This document shows positions 12,901 to 25,006 of a DNA stretch of 64,000 nt, in pieces. The stretch covers positions 437,579-501,578 of the forward strand of contig NW_006499296.1 of NCBI RefSeq assembly GCF_000471905.2. Reading direction: 5' to 3'. Below the pieces are notes generated by a model. It saw only the letters and a program-made list of their open reading frames with translations. It was not told the DNA's origin and did not search any database. The position numbers and the translations under genes are program-made. Position 1 is the first letter of the stretch. The number at the start of each line of letters is the position of its first letter. Origin of the DNA: Amborella trichopoda. Lineage: Eukaryota > Streptophyta > Magnoliopsida > Amborellales > Amborellaceae.

Positions 12901-15894
12901 CCAAAGTATGCATTCTTGTTCAAGATTCCAAACCCAAAGGCCAAAGTTGATAACATTTTGGTTTTAAACAAAATAATTAAGGTGGTGGTACTTAATCCAA
13001 ACATATCAAAAGAACCACTTTGTCGATAAATTAGTTGGTTTCCCCAAACTCTATAATTTTTTGGAGTTATAAGTTTTTGAGGTGGTGACATGAATTCAAT
13101 TATATTTTTCTTTTCCTTTTTCTCTAACTTGATCTATCTTGTCACTTCGCATAGGCTTCCTTTAAAATTGCTATTTATGTTTTGAAGGTACATTGGTGCC
13201 CTAATTCTACCTGTATCACTTGGTCAAAAGGGCACCTCGTTTTTATGACCTAATTCTACTAGGAAGTAAAATAAGAGAAATTACACAATGCTATTGATGC
13301 ATAGCAAATGATACACATAAGAAAATTCACCATTGATTCCCAATAATGAATAGTGAAGATTGAACATAGTTCCCAAAGATTTGTCCATGTTCAAATAATT
13401 CTCATTATTTGTCATGAAGAATATAAACTGGAAGACCCCAGGTTTTTTGACCTTGGTGATGTGTATTATACTTTTATGTAAGTTTCTTTTGGGGAAATTT
13501 ATCAAATACGCACTACTTTTAAATTATTTAACAATTTACAATTTTTCTTCTATTCCAACCCAAAGTCGTGTATTTTTATGGGTCTTCTAATTTTAAATCA
13601 AATATATGGATGAAAGGTGAAATACTTAGCATCCTAAGTTTATTTTGACAAGTTTCTCTATCTTATACCATTAAGGATTGGCCAAAAGATGCCATCATCA
13701 GTTTATGATACATCAACGAATAATCTATCTTTATTTGTTTAAAAAAGAAGAAGAAGGAGAAATCTACCTTTTTTCAAAATAAGAAAAGTTTGACATTAAA
13801 TGGTCCCTCATGGTGCAAATCGCTAAAGAAAATTCTTAGGTTTCTACTATGTGCGTGTTGTCTGGTCCAACAAAACCTATGGAGTAAATCCAGAGATAAA
13901 ATTCTAAAATTTTCCCTTAAAAGTTGTCAAAATATTTTAAAAAATCATTTTGGATATTTTGCTATCTAATGATTAATTAATTTATAGCCCATCGATTAGT
14001 GAAGTGTAAGCATGGTCATTTATTGATAAAAAATGATCAGTTGAAATCAAAATCCACAATTCTGAGGCACTCCCTCTCACTTTTTAATTTTTTAACTTTC
14101 AGACCCTGTTTTTAAATGAAAATAAATACTTATTTTTTGTTTAGCCCACTGCAAATTGTTAGATAAAGCTCAGATGATGACGATGGTTTATATTTGCTAC
14201 CGAATATTAGCCTTTCTAGAAGCTAATCAGTTTTTCTTCTTACTTACCAAAGAAATTTAAAATCTTAGAGGCTAGATCTTGGAATGATTGAAATGCAAAT
14301 GTGAGTGGATACTATTTAATAAAGAGCCTATATACCAAAAAATCTATTTACTCCCTTGAGAAAATAACCTACTCTTGAGGATTTTCTTGAAATAAAATTT
14401 TGGGTTCTATTTTAGAATCACTAGATGAGGTTATTCTATAAAAAAAAAATGAAGAAGAAGAAGAAGAAGAAGAATTTGAGTGCCTTAAAACCTAGATTTG
14501 AATTTAAGGTTCTGCAATCTTAGGGCATGTTTTTTGGGCTAATTCAAGGTGTGTATTCAATTTTGTTTTTCCTTGTTTTTTCAATTTGGTTTCTAGGCTG
14601 GTTTACATTACATTCCCAAAAATTTGGAGTCCTAAAAATATTAGGACCTAGGATTTTGCCAAAGGGAGCAAATTTATATTTTGCATAGCAAAAGCATATA
14701 TTAATTTAATGAATAAAAATATTTGAAATATGAAAAATGCATATGCAATACTTAATGTTGTTAAATTTGAATAACTTCTATGTTACAGGCCTAAAGCTTT
14801 GTTTTTTATTTATTTATTTATATAGACTCTTTTTCTTAGTTTAAGGAATCTTTGACTTGAACTATGAAATATTCATTAAAGCCATGGTAAATTTAAATTG
14901 ACTTCTTTTACTGCAGGCCCATGGCTTTGTTTCCTATGTTTTATTATATTTGTTTACTGATGCAATCTCTTTTTCTCATGCTTCATCCCCTCATTTAGTT
15001 ATCAAGAACCTTAATTAGCCATTTATGCTCGAATAGGAGTTAGAATGATTTTTCTTCTAATGAATTTTCATGAACCTCACTCTATCGTTTTGTGAATTTG
15101 AGATAATTTTGTTATATAATTATTTAAATCCTAAATAGACAATAATATGTTATCCGTTTCAATCTACATTTATTTATCTCAAAATAATCTATTAGCATAT
15201 TCTAATCGCTATCTATTAATTTCTATTCCTTCAAAAATCCCCATTTATTTTTCTAATTTGTATTCCCGTCTTTCTTGCTAAACTCTACCTCCCTCCCTCC
15301 CTTCTCTTTCCTTGTATTTTGTAATTTTTTATAATTATATTTCCCTTTTCATTATCTCTACGTCATTTTTTCAAGCTATTTCCAATTTTTATTAGTATAA
15401 AATATGATTAATATACCAAAGAAGAAAAACTAGTTACCAGTTTATCTTTATCTTCTAGTTTAATTTTGTTTGATTCATTACAAACAAAAATGTTATAATT
15501 TTCCCGGAGAAATAATAATGTGTTGGTAAGAAACATGATGATCCCATAAGAAAAATACTTACGGCTTTACTTAATTACTAAAAATGTTTACTGATAGGTC
15601 TTTTCAGTCTGATCTCTTCATAAATAGATGGGACTTTGAGGAGTCAGGTCAGTCTTCGAATCGTGTGTAAACAATTCCGATTCGGATCAACTAATTCTCC
15701 AAGGTCAAAAAATATTACAATAGAAAAATTAAAAATAATATCAAATAAATTAAATTCTACATTGTTTACCAAATTTGGTTCAAGCATTCCAGATTTGGAC
15801 CGTCTGATTCCATGATAGAATTAAGAACTTCTGTTCAGATAGGGTTGATTCTCGATTTCCTAAGGTAGTATACTCAGATGTCTATTGAGTCCAA
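9907..15894. other. Long AT-rich stretch without a recognised gene
   Basis: About 6 kb in which no open frame resembles a known protein and no exon-like block stands out. Minor items: a GC-richer hAT-like patch with GGTCCGGATC and AACCGGCCAAAAACCGGTTC words (11130-11450), an A-run at 12286-12303, a (GAA)n microsatellite (14451-14473), and a weak ~130-bp duplication with TTACAGGCC / CTGCAGGCC (about 14690-14950). Confidence 0.5.
14451..14473. repeat. (GAA)n microsatellite
   Basis: About 7.5 copies of GAA in non-coding DNA. Confidence 0.9.
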
Positions 15895-17244
15895 TGTTGG
15901 GTTTATGTGGCCTTTAAAGATCTTATGAGTGATTGTAATGAGACATATGATACAATGGATCATGAACTCAATGTGAGTGTAGTCCCTCGTGGGCCACACC
16001 ATATAAACGATGTTTGCAGATACCGGACTGTGCTTGACGATCTAGGCCAGTCGGTTGGAAAAAATCCAAGTTACTGGGGCATAGAGAATTAACCTAGAAG
16101 GATTCTAATGAGTCATCCCTTGATGAGGTTGGAGTATATGCCCGGATGACTGAGTCGAGGGACTGTGTGACCCTTGTGTATGATGGTAGCCTATGGTGAC
16201 GGGAGCCAAAGCTTCATCCATGTACCATCACACGGCATGTATATTGATAGACCATTGGGGAAAGCAAGCAAACCACCTTTTAGGGTGAAGGGTATGCATG
16301 TGCGAGAGATACCCCTATGCTCTATAGAGTTGTGGTCGCATTAGGTCTAGATGACATTGACTCGTCCCTAAGGGAGAACCTGAAATCCACAAACTAGGAT
16401 TGCGACCCCTTGGCTCATTGGCCAGACTTTGGTGGCCCCCTAATGAGCCACTGCTTGGACTGTGGGTCATGGGCAATGCTGGGTCAGCATGATAAAGCAA
16501 GCGTGGTCTGTAGTCTACAGTTGAACTTGGAGTGCTCCATTATTAATTTAATTCCTTGACCATATGGATCATTTTTCCATCAAATTAATTTAATTATATT
16601 TTTAGTTATTATTTTAAAATTATTATTTGAATTTGTATAAACCCTAGATATTTTATTTATAAATTTAGGTTTATAAAATTAAAAATGTTGATTTTTAATG
16701 ATTTAAATATTTAAATAATATTCTAAAAATTTATTTTTATATATATAAAATTTTTGAAGACCCATTGTGCACTTGGGTCCACTATACCCAAATTTTATCG
16801 GAGGCCACGTTGGAGTGGTACGCCCCTATTTTAGGGGGCTACCTTTTGTGGGGAAGGTTATCCCTATGGCACGCCACCTTTTGAGGGGAAGCCTATCCCT
16901 AAGGTGGCACGATCCTAAGTTGGTTTTACTTGATATTTTTTATCCTAAGTTGGTTTCAGTTGGTAAAGTGTTTTTATTTTCAGAGATTTGAGTAAAATCT
17001 TCTAGCAGGCCTGATGAGGCGTATGGATATTATTTTAGATAAATACAATATTTTCTTGATTAATTTTTATCTGATGGGATAATGGTTAAAGGAATAAGGA
17101 TAATAGTTCACCACATTCCGCAATGTTGATGACTCATCTATAGAATGAATGGCTCAGATCTCTTACCCCACAAGTCACCATTGATCGACAGTTAAAATTC
17201 AATCTTGTGAGACAAGCAATGGAAATCTTAGACCATTCTTTATA

Positions 17245-17492
17245 GAGTAATGACACTATGAGACCCTCCCACACCCATGTGAGTAGGACTCCAAAATATC
17301 ACCATTAAATTTTGAGACAGATATCTAGAAAAGTAATCACTTGAGTGTGGGACTTGGGTGAATGGGTTTATTGATAACTTTTATAGATATCTATGTCAAA
17401 ATTTAATGGTGATCATTTGAGATATGATTTAATGGTGATCCTTTGAGATGTTAGTCACATGAGTGTAGGAGGGTCTCATAGTATCATTACTT
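17245..17492. mobile_element. MITE family D, Mutator-like, with 9-bp target duplication
   Basis: A 248-bp element inside repeat R1. The left terminus GAGTAATGACACTATGAGAC continues into CCTCCCACACCCATGTGA; the right terminus is its reverse complement with two or three changes. The inverted similarity extends into ATCACCATTAAATTTTGA. The 9-bp sequence TTCTTTATA stands immediately outside both ends (17236-17244 and 17493-17501). A 9-bp duplication is the usual Mutator/MULE signature. R2 at 45 kb lacks it, so it inserted after the two repeats separated. Confidence 0.88.
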
Positions 17493-17599
17493 TTCTTTAT
17501 AAATAAGGGTCATCCCCCTACATTCCAATATGATCCAGGCACCTCTCTTTCCTCTCTCTCACGCTCATATTCTCTCTCTCACACCCCATCTATTATCCA

Positions 17600-18115
17600 T
17601 CTTCTTTTGCTTCCGAAAATGCCCCCGAAGAGCTTTTGAAAATGCCCCTGAAGAGCTTTTGAAAATGCCCCCTTCTTTGGCTTTTGAAAACCATCTATTT
17701 TCCCTCTTCTTTAGCTTCTGAAAATGCCCCATCTATTCTCCCTCTTCTTTGGCTTCTGAAAATGGGAAGTACGTCTCTCTCTATTGCATATAGAAAATTC
17801 TCAATTTTATTTTTGCTTTTCTTTGGTTTCTGAAAATGGGTGTACGTCTCTCTCTATTGCATATAGAAACTTTATTGCATATAGAAAATTCTCAATTTTA
17901 TTGAAAGTCCTATGGTTCAAGAAAAATAAGGCTTCTGAAAATGCTCCATCTATTCTCCCTCTTCTTTGGCTTCTGAAGATGGGGAGTACGTCTCTCTATT
18001 ACATATAGAAAATTCTCAATTTTATTTTCCCTCTTCTTTAGCTTTTGAAAATGGGGAGTACGTCTCTCTCTATTGTATATAAAATTCTTAATTTTATTCA
18101 AAGTCCTGGGGTTCA
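17600..18115. repeat. Tandem array within LTR-like repeat R1
   Basis: Four to five imperfect units built from GGCTTCTGAAAATG, (C/G)TACGTCTCTCTCTATTGCA and TATAGAAAATTCTCAATTTT, with CCCTCTTCTTTGGCTTCTGA spacers. Units vary from about 70 to 110 bp. The array is absent from R2 at 44.8-46.4 kb. Confidence 0.8.
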
Positions 18116-18989
18116 AGAAAAAAAAAAGAAGGAGAATTTTCTTTTCAATATTTTGGGGGATTGATCTCAAGAATCTAGTGTGAGCACAAGGGTTCCATTG
18201 AAGAGCTTGGCCGAAATTGGCTTTCCCAGTTGAGATTGAACGAAGACGGTCGATCCTGTGTCATCAGATGGTGGTAACTCGGTGTGGGATGTAATAAGCC
18301 CGGTTGAAGTAATCTCCGATATTCTTCTTTTGTTTCTTGCATATTTAATTATATAGTCTTTGTATTTTCAAACACAAGATTTGTGGTAATTTTCTTTGAT
18401 TAAAAAAAATTTGCTTAATGGCATCAAAGTTTTTAAGATCTTGGATTTGTAAGGTGTCATTTTCTTTGAAGCAAGAATTATTGTAATGTGGCTACTTGTA
18501 TGTGATCTTTGTTCATGATCCAGATTGGCGATTTTTGAAACCCTCTTTCTAGTGATTAGTGAAGATTAATTGCACCAGGGTGATTTTTCACAATTAGTGT
18601 CCATTATTTATCACTAGGAATGGATGGACGATGTCCCAGCCAAGAACCATATAGCCATACACTGGTTCTTTATGAAAATGCCTATCATAAGAGTCCACAC
18701 TCAATCACCACCATCGGTCACTAGGAAAGGATGGAAGATGTCCCTTTTGAGTACTATATAGCATACAGAGGTAGTACTTATGTGTAGGTAGTTGTTTGTG
18801 ATATGCTTTTCCTTTCATACGAGAGTGTTATTATTTAGGGAAATTTGGATTAATATCCCTTAAAATTTGTAGTATTAAAAAAATGTCCCCCATATATTAT
18901 ATTTTATGGCCATGGTTTTTTGTTTTTGTTTTTTATTTTTCCCAAAAGCACTATAGTTTGGATCGATTCTTTCAGAACCACTCATTGTA

Positions 18990-19384
18990 GGAAAACGTTT
19001 ATTTAAGGATGCTACTTTATAATGTAGAACTATGGATGCCCCTAAAAACTCCATCGAAAAAGGTAGTTTTAATGTTGAAAAACCCTTTGATTGATCATCT
19101 CGACACTGAAATGTATGACTATGAAAAATAACAAGATTTTAAGTCTCAGTAATAGTGCATTTTACAACAGCTTATCTACACCGTTCATTTTCAAGATTTT
19201 CATATGTTTATAGATCTACTTGATTTTAACCATTTTTTAAATTTAAAATTTTATAATTAGATATAAAAATAGATTTTGAGATAATCCTAATAACATTTTA
19301 CATCAAAATTATATACCATGATAAAATTTGAAGGTACACCTTACCTCTACTCCTACGGATGCATCCCTATGCAAACTGCACCCC
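18990..19384. mobile_element. MITE family A, copy A5
   Basis: A ~395-bp copy close to A1 in sequence. The left end is GGAAAACGTTTATTTAAGGA; internal words are GATCATCTCGACACTGAAAT and 'CTACACCGTTCATTTTCAAG'; the right end runs through AAACTGCACCCC. Confidence 0.75.
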
Positions 19385-19679
19385 TCATTGTAAAGAATTA
19401 CTAAAATTATTAGCTATGAACCACTTGTTGTAAGGAATCAAAGGGAACTATTTCTTTTGAATAACTCATTGTAGATAATTAAGTGGATTGGGAACTAATA
19501 GATTTTTAATGCTTTGATTCCTTCTAAAAATATAGATCAAAAGTGGTCCAAAACTATTTGTCTTGAATCACTCAATGTAAGAAATCAAAGTGGTCTGGTC
19601 TCTAATTCCATACAAAAGTACATATCAAAGTCAAAAGTACATATCAAAGTGGTATGGAACTATTGATCCAAATCGGTTT

Positions 19680-20177
19680 GATTCTTTATAAAAGTTCTAT
19701 ATGGGCTTTATTGATTTAGATAAAAACATCTGATACGGTATGTAGAGAGATAATTTGGTGGGTGCTGAAAAAGAATAGAGTCTCAAGAAGATATATTGAC
19801 ATGGTTAGGGATATGTATGATAAAGAGCTAACTAATGTGAGGATAAGTAGTAGAGAGACAAGTAGGTTTTCAATGACAATCGGCCTATATCAAGGGTCAA
19901 TATTCGGCTCATATCTCTTTGTTTTGGTTATGGACGAGTTAACTAGGCATCTACATGATGAGGTCTTGTGGTATATTTTTATGCGGATAATATAGTTTTG
20001 AATGATGAGACTAGGGACAACGTAAACACAATAATTAGAACTTTAAAGGGATACTTTAGAATCTAAAGATTTCAAAAATAGCCAGACTAGATAATATATA
20101 GAATGCTAATTTAGTAATAATAGGAACAAAAACAAAGAATTAGCTAATATTGATGGGCGATGAAATCGATAATACAT
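19680..20177 (+). pseudogene. RTE-type LINE, reverse transcriptase fragment
   Basis: Translated fragments match the palm region of plant RTE-clade LINE reverse transcriptase: GFIDLDKN, then VSRRYIDMVRDMYD, GLYQGSIFGSYLFVLVMDEL and TRHLHDE. After a frameshift comes YADNIVL at about 19978, where the family has FADDIVL. The second catalytic aspartate is thus Asn, and several stops interrupt the upstream part, so the enzyme is dead. The fragment runs into the N gap. Its C-terminal continuation is at 20950-21263, so the gap most likely hides the thumb and connection region. Confidence 0.87.
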
Positions 20178-20949
20178 NNNNNNNNNNNNNNNNNNNNNNN
20201 NNNNNNNNNNNNNNNNNNNNNNNNNNNNNNNNNNNNNNNNNNNNNNNNNNNNNNNNNNNNNNNNNNNNNNNNNNNNNNNNNNNNNNNNNNNNNNNNNNNN
20301 NNNNNNNNNNNNNNNNNNNNNNNNNNNNNNNNNNNNNNNNNNNNNNNNNNNNNNNNNNNNNNNNNNNNNNNNNNNNNNNNNNNNNNNNNNNNNNNNNNNN
20401 NNNNNNNNNNNNNNNNNNNNNNNNNNNNNNNNNNNNNNNNNNNNNNNNNNNNNNNNNNNNNNNNNNNNNNNNNNNNNNNNNNNNNNNNNNNNNNNNNNNN
20501 NNNNNNNNNNNNNNNNNNNNNNNNNNNNNNNNNNNNNNNNNNNNNNNNNNNNNNNNNNNNNNNNNNNNNNNNNNNNNNNNNNNNNNNNNNNNNNNNNNNN
20601 NNNNNNNNNNNNNNNNNNNNNNNNNNNNNNNNNNNNNNNNNNNNNNNNNNNNNNNNNNNNNNNNNNNNNNNNNNNNNNNNNNNNNNNNNNNNNNNNNNNN
20701 NNNNNNNNNNNNNNNNNNNNNNNNNNNNNNNNNNNNNNNNNNNNNNNNNNNNNNNNNNNNNNNNNNNNNNNNNNNNNNNNNNNNNNNNNNNNNNNNNNNN
20801 NNNNNNNNNNNNNNNNNNNNNNNNNNNNNNNNNNNNNNNNNNNNNNNNNNNNNNNNNNNNNNNNNNNNNNNNNNNNNNNNNNNNNNNNNNNNNNNNNNNN
20901 NNNNNNNNNNNNNNNNNNNNNNNNNNNNNNNNNNNNNNNNNNNNNNNNN
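20178..20949. other. Assembly gap (772 N) inside the RTE LINE
   Basis: A run of N between two halves of one LINE. Open frames across it are artefacts. Confidence 1.
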
Positions 20950-21263
20950 GGTGAGACAATGACATTTTATGAGATGGAATGTTGGGCGGTCAAGAAACAA
21001 TACATCCATAAGATGAGTGTAGCTAAGATGACGATGTTAAGCAAGACAAGGAAAGATTGAATTTGGAATAAATACATTCAAAAGAATTTAAAGATAGTTT
21101 CAATAGGTGATAAAATGAAAAAAAGTAGACTAGATGGTCAGGTCACATGCAGGGTGGACCTAGAATAATATCGGTTAAAATAGGCGATTTGGTTCAAGTG
21201 GAAAATCTAAAAGGGCAAAGGGAAGGCCCTAAAGCATGTAGATGGAAGTAGTTAAAAAAAAAA
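20950..21263 (+). pseudogene. RTE-type LINE, C-terminal domain remnant
   Basis: Fragments in shifting frames read ECWAVKKQ-IHKMSVA(K/E)M, a region like 'NLKIVSIGDKMK', RW-GHMQ and 'GRPKACRWK', the conserved C-terminal segment of plant RTE LINEs. The same segment occurs in worse condition at 50774-51170. Frameshifts and stops show it is not functional. The Gypsy-type LTR begins directly after it, so the LTR element probably inserted in this LINE's 3' end. Confidence 0.85.
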
Positions 21264-21768
21264 TGTAGAGAGAAATTAGAAAAATTCAAAATTTTAATGT
21301 TTTTTTGTTTATTTTTTATAGGAGGTGGTGCGTTTGGGTAAATTAGGTGGGAGGATTTTGTGCCTGAGGATAGAGGTAGGAAAAACAGGGGTTAGTGTTT
21401 CTCTTTTAGAAAGAGAGAGTGACGTTTCTTTTTTAGTAGGGAATCTAGGTTGTGATAAATAAAAACCTACCATGTAATAGGAGAAAGATAAGGGATAGTA
21501 AAGGGTAGTTACGTGATGAGAATGAGGGAGACATGGAGGATAGGTTTGCTTTTCTTATTTTCTGTTTTTTATTTTCTTTAGCTTGTATTTAAAAAGGTGT
21601 GACCTCTTTGAAAATTAAAGAGATTGAAATTGAGTAAAGAGTTTAGATTTTGTGAAAAGATTTTCAAGGTGGACTTCCTTGCAGACCGAGGCTATAATCT
21701 TTCAACTCTTTTTTTTAAATTTATTTATTTATTTATTTTTATTAATTTGTTATTATTTCTCCCTGCAT
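21264..21768 (+). mobile_element. 5' LTR of a gag-only Ty3/Gypsy element
   Basis: Direct repeat of 23138 onward: shared blocks AGAAAAATTCAAAATTTTA, AAATTAGGTGGGAGGATTTT, TAGTAGGGAATCTAGGTTGT, GATAAATAAAA, CATGTAATAGGAGAAAGATA, and AGATT... TTGTGAAA(A/C)GAT. The end is uncertain. A CTGCA at about 21768 is followed by TTTGTTGATATCAAAATA, a decayed match to the initiator-Met primer-binding site, which favours an LTR end there. The copies differ at roughly one base in ten, suggesting an old insertion. Confidence 0.75.
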
Positions 21769-23137
21769 TTGTTGATATCAAAATAAGTTAGATCCATCAA
21801 TCACAATGTCGTCGAAACATGTAGGTCAATAAATTCAAGAGAGCATGAACACAGCCTTGGGGTATCGACGAGATACAAGCAAAACTAATCAGAGGTTGCA
21901 ACAGTTGGAGGATGCCATTCATCATTATTCTGTTATTATTTCTCCCTATATTAGAGCAAGTTAGATCCATCGTTCACAATGTTGCCAAAACGTGTAGGTC
22001 AGTAAATTCAAGAGAGCATGAAAACAACCTTGGGGGTATCCGATGAGACATAAGTGAAACTAATCAGAGGATACAATAGTTGGAGAACGCCATTAATCAA
22101 GAAAAGGGTGCTCGCAACCATGAGGATTTGGCACCAAATCTCAGTAAAGATGAGTCAAGTTCCCCGATCGACTCGGGTTGCTGATCCAGAACATCAAGAA
22201 CAAATTTACTGACAAGATCCATGTCCTATAGAGCACTCATGAGATTTCGATACTAAAGTCGATCCCAGAATTTCATGGTAAGCTCCACATAGAGGCTTTT
22301 ATTAATTGGTTAAGTGCAATTAAAAATTATTTTGAATGGAGTGAATTGTCAGAGGAACAAAATGTTAAACTTGTTGCAACTAAGCTCCGCAGGTATGCTG
22401 CGGCTTGGTAGAAGCAAGTTCAATAATCCTGATTTCGTAGTATAAATGGAACAACAATCCCGATTTTATAGTAAAAGGGAAAAATTATTGACTGTAAAAA
22501 GATAAAAAAGAAAATTTTCTTCCCTTAGATCATGAGAAAATTTTCTTTTAAGAACTTCAAACGCTTCAATAGACAGAATGAGAAGAAAGTGGAAGATTAT
22601 ACTTGGGAGTTTTATCAATTAGTAGCTTGAAATAACTTCCAAGAGATGGAAGGACAAAAAAATTGCTCGATATGTAAATGGTTTTCAACCAACCATTAGG
22701 GATGACGTTTTTCAAATGGTTGACGTTTTTCTACACCGGTCAGTGAAGCTTTTCAAATTGCTTTATGAGTAAAAACTAAATATCAATGGAGTACAGATAA
22801 ATAATTTTATACTTAGAAGGACATTTCATAAATACTTCAAAGAGCCAGTGAAGCTTTTCAACTTTCTTTATGAGTAAAAACTAAATATCAATAGAGTACC
22901 GATAAATAGTTTTATACTTAGAAGGACGTTTCGTATATACTTTAAAGATTACTTATTACAGGTGCTATGAAAACACCGTACATATGAATGCTCAAAAAAG
23001 GAGGCGGATGTACACTTGGCTAAGGAAGATGATGAAATTCAAGAAGAAGATCAAATTCCAAAAATAATTATGCATAGTGATGAAGGGGATCTATTTTGAA
23101 TCAAGCTGAGGTCGAGTTTCTTCCAACCTTGGAAGAA
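21769..23137 (+). pseudogene. Gypsy gag with zinc knuckle remnant; no pol
   Basis: The internal region encodes only gag-like sequence. From 22262 it reads IPEFHGKLHIEAFINWL, then a segment ending VKLVATKLRRYAAAW, the canonical Ty3/Gypsy gag core; the second Trp of the usual AWW is a TAG stop. Further on are VEDYTWEFYQLV, RYVNGFQPTIRDDV and SEAFQIAL. Near 22960 a degraded CCHC knuckle remains (CYE... HRTYEC), followed by an acidic stretch (AKEDDEIQEEDQ). It then passes almost directly into the 3' LTR. The first ~190 bp, with an ATGTCGTCGAAACATGTAGG-type start, are duplicated (about 21753-21945 and 21946-22100). No protease, reverse transcriptase or integrase is present. It resembles 'TR-GAG' non-autonomous elements. 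Confidence 0.83.
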
Positions 23138-23669
23138 TGGTGCAGAAAAATTCAAAATTTTAGTGTTATTAATTTTTGTTTATTTTTCTTAAGAATAGAA
23201 GGAGGTGCGTTGGGATAAATTAGGTGGGAGGATTTTGTGTATGAGAATAGAAGTGGAAAAACAAGGGATATGCTTTCTCTTTTTACTTTTTAGTAGGGAA
23301 TCTAGGTTGTGATAAATAAAAGCCGACCATGTAATAGGAGAAAGATAAGGGTGAGCGAAGGGGTAGATGGGATTGAATTGGTTCGTTGGTTATCATGTGA
23401 GTCTCTACATTTTCATGTCAGGTGTTCAAGTACCCCATAAACAATCTAGACTTACCCCAAAAAAAAAAAGAAGTAGTTGCGTAATGAGAATGAGGAAGAG
23501 GTGGAAGGATAGGTGTATTTAAAGAGGTGTAACATCTCTTTGAAAAAAATAAAAATAAAAGAGACTGCAATTAAATAAAAATTTAGGTTTTGTGAAACGA
23601 TATTTGGAATGGACTCCTTGCATACTCAAAGAGAAGGCATAATCCCTTGCAAAACCAAAGAGAGAGGGT
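23138..23669 (+). mobile_element. 3' LTR of the gag-only Gypsy element (interrupted)
   Basis: Homologous to 21264-21768. It follows CCTTGGAAGAA, a plausible polypurine-type junction, and starts TGGTGCAGAAAAATTC. A SINE-like insert lies at 23367-23472 and a hAT transposon at 23678. A ~30-bp internal tandem duplication (GCATACTCAAAGAG / GCAAAACCAAAGAG) sits near 23620-23675. The last part of the LTR may resume after the hAT at 26106. Confidence 0.75.
23367..23472 (+). mobile_element. SINE-like insert within the 3' LTR
   Basis: Alignment of the two LTRs shows ~106 extra bases here, ending in an A-run (23460-23469). The 4-base GTAG stands on both sides (23363-23366, 23473-23476). The insert contains GGTGTTCAAGTACC, similar to a tRNA B box, and TGGTTCGTTGG, loosely like an A box. 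A tRNA-derived SINE is the best reading. The short duplication keeps confidence moderate. Confidence 0.6.
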
Positions 23670-23926
23670 ATCTCAACCATAGTTAGCAATCAGCAACTAA
23701 TCGCTAAATTTTTCAAAAAAGCGACGAATTTTTGGAAAACGTTTTAAACGCCATTTTTTTTAAAAGTTGGTAACTAAAAACGTGTTTTTTTCATAATACA
23801 GTTAAAAATGCGTTTTTTATGAAGAACAAAAAAAAGCGACCAAAAAAATGTTTTTTTTTCTTTTTTTACTTGTAATTTTTTTTAGAAAGAGAAACAATTT
23901 TTTTGGTAATCTATGTAATTTCTAAA

Positions 23927-24310
23927 GGGCGCTGTTTGTATAGAGCCTAGGCACTAAACAAGCAAATTAGAGCCTACCTTGAAATACTATCGAGAAGTGT
24001 GCTTTCAATACTGAAATTTTTGTGATAGCCTTAAAATATATTTGTATATTTATTTATAAAGTTTAAAGCTTAAAAAATAGTGCAGATCGACAGATCTATG
24101 AAAACTTGAAAATCTTGAAAATTGATGGTCCAAAAATACTTTATAAAATACACTATTTTCAAAACTTTTTTTTCTCATGTCCATGCATCTTGATGTTGAT
24201 GTAATCAATTTGAGGATATTTTGGCATCAAAAGAACCGTTGCTAGTGAAATTTATGAGCTAGGCTCAAATTTGATTGTTTAGAGCCTCGGCTCTATATAA
24301 ACTTTTCCCA
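23927..24310. mobile_element. MITE family A, copy A6 (nested in the hAT)
   Basis: Ends GGGCGCTGTTTGTATAGAGC and GAGCCTCGGCTCTATATAAA. The orientation of internal words is reversed relative to A1: ATTGATGGTCCAAAAATACT, then 'TTTTCTCATGTCCATGCATC'. It belongs to the subgroup with an AGAGCC...GGCTCT palindrome. Confidence 0.78.
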
Positions 24311-25006
24311 TTTCTAAAAGAACATATTATTTCCACACAAAAAAAATCCGAAAATAGAAATTTTTATCCCCAATAGATTTATGTATTCTTAGGATTTAGG
24401 GTTTATTATCTTAGGGTTTATGTTATGTTCTTCTTCTTCTTCACAGCCACATTTTCATATTGAAGGTATGATATTATTATTTTTTTTAACTTCAACATGA
24501 TGCATAATTAAGTAGTTATTGTGCAAAGACAATATTGTTTAAATGCAAATCATTGTGTAAAAGAAATTATTGTGTAAAGAAAATTATAAAGATACAGAGT
24601 AGAGAAAATCATATAGATGCAAAAACCAGATTTCTATGAGCAGATGTTCTTGTGGAAGCCATTGGATAACTAGGGTGCCTCATTTGAGATGCATGAGTAA
24701 TTGAAGCCTCCAAATTTTGTTGTTGAGTGTTCTTATTTACAGGCAAACGATTTCTTCTGCCCTTTCAAATTTTGTTAATGAGTATTTCTTTTGCCCTGCA
24801 AAAACGTTTGTGCAACATGATTTCAATGCCTCCACTGCGTCATCCTCAACGACCGTCATTGTGTGAACTGAGTGAAGAGAGAGTGAGAGAGAGAATATAT
24901 AGTCAATGAAAACTATAAGCAGTGAATGGATGCGTTGGAACCACACTGAATCTAGTTTTGCCTATATTTGAATTTGTGTAGCACATGTTGGAGTGAGAGA
25001 AAGAGA

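Larger units (their letters stand above)
15895..18840 (+). mobile_element. Long LTR-like repeat R1 (LTR retrotransposon 5' part)
   Basis: Shared with 44806-46390 over most of its length. It may begin with TGTTGGGTTTATG at 15895, a typical LTR start. Common blocks are the GAGAGATA(C/T)CCCTATA region, 'TTGGACTGTGGGTCATG', 'ATGACTCAGATCTCTTAC', 'TAATAAGCCCGGTTGA' and then ATGGCATCAAAG at 18419. The last resembles the primer-binding site matching initiator-Met tRNA (usually TGGTATCAGAG). Sequence continues about 400 bp beyond it with no readable gag or pol. I infer a large LTR plus the start of the internal region. Both outer borders are uncertain. Confidence 0.5.

Noticed and set aside
20140-21009. 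Four long open frames on both strands
   Set aside because: All run through the 772-N gap and contain almost no real residues.
24727-24946. Frames of 60-69 codons on both strands within the hAT
   Set aside because: No resemblance to hAT transposase or BED finger; probably chance in a non-autonomous element.
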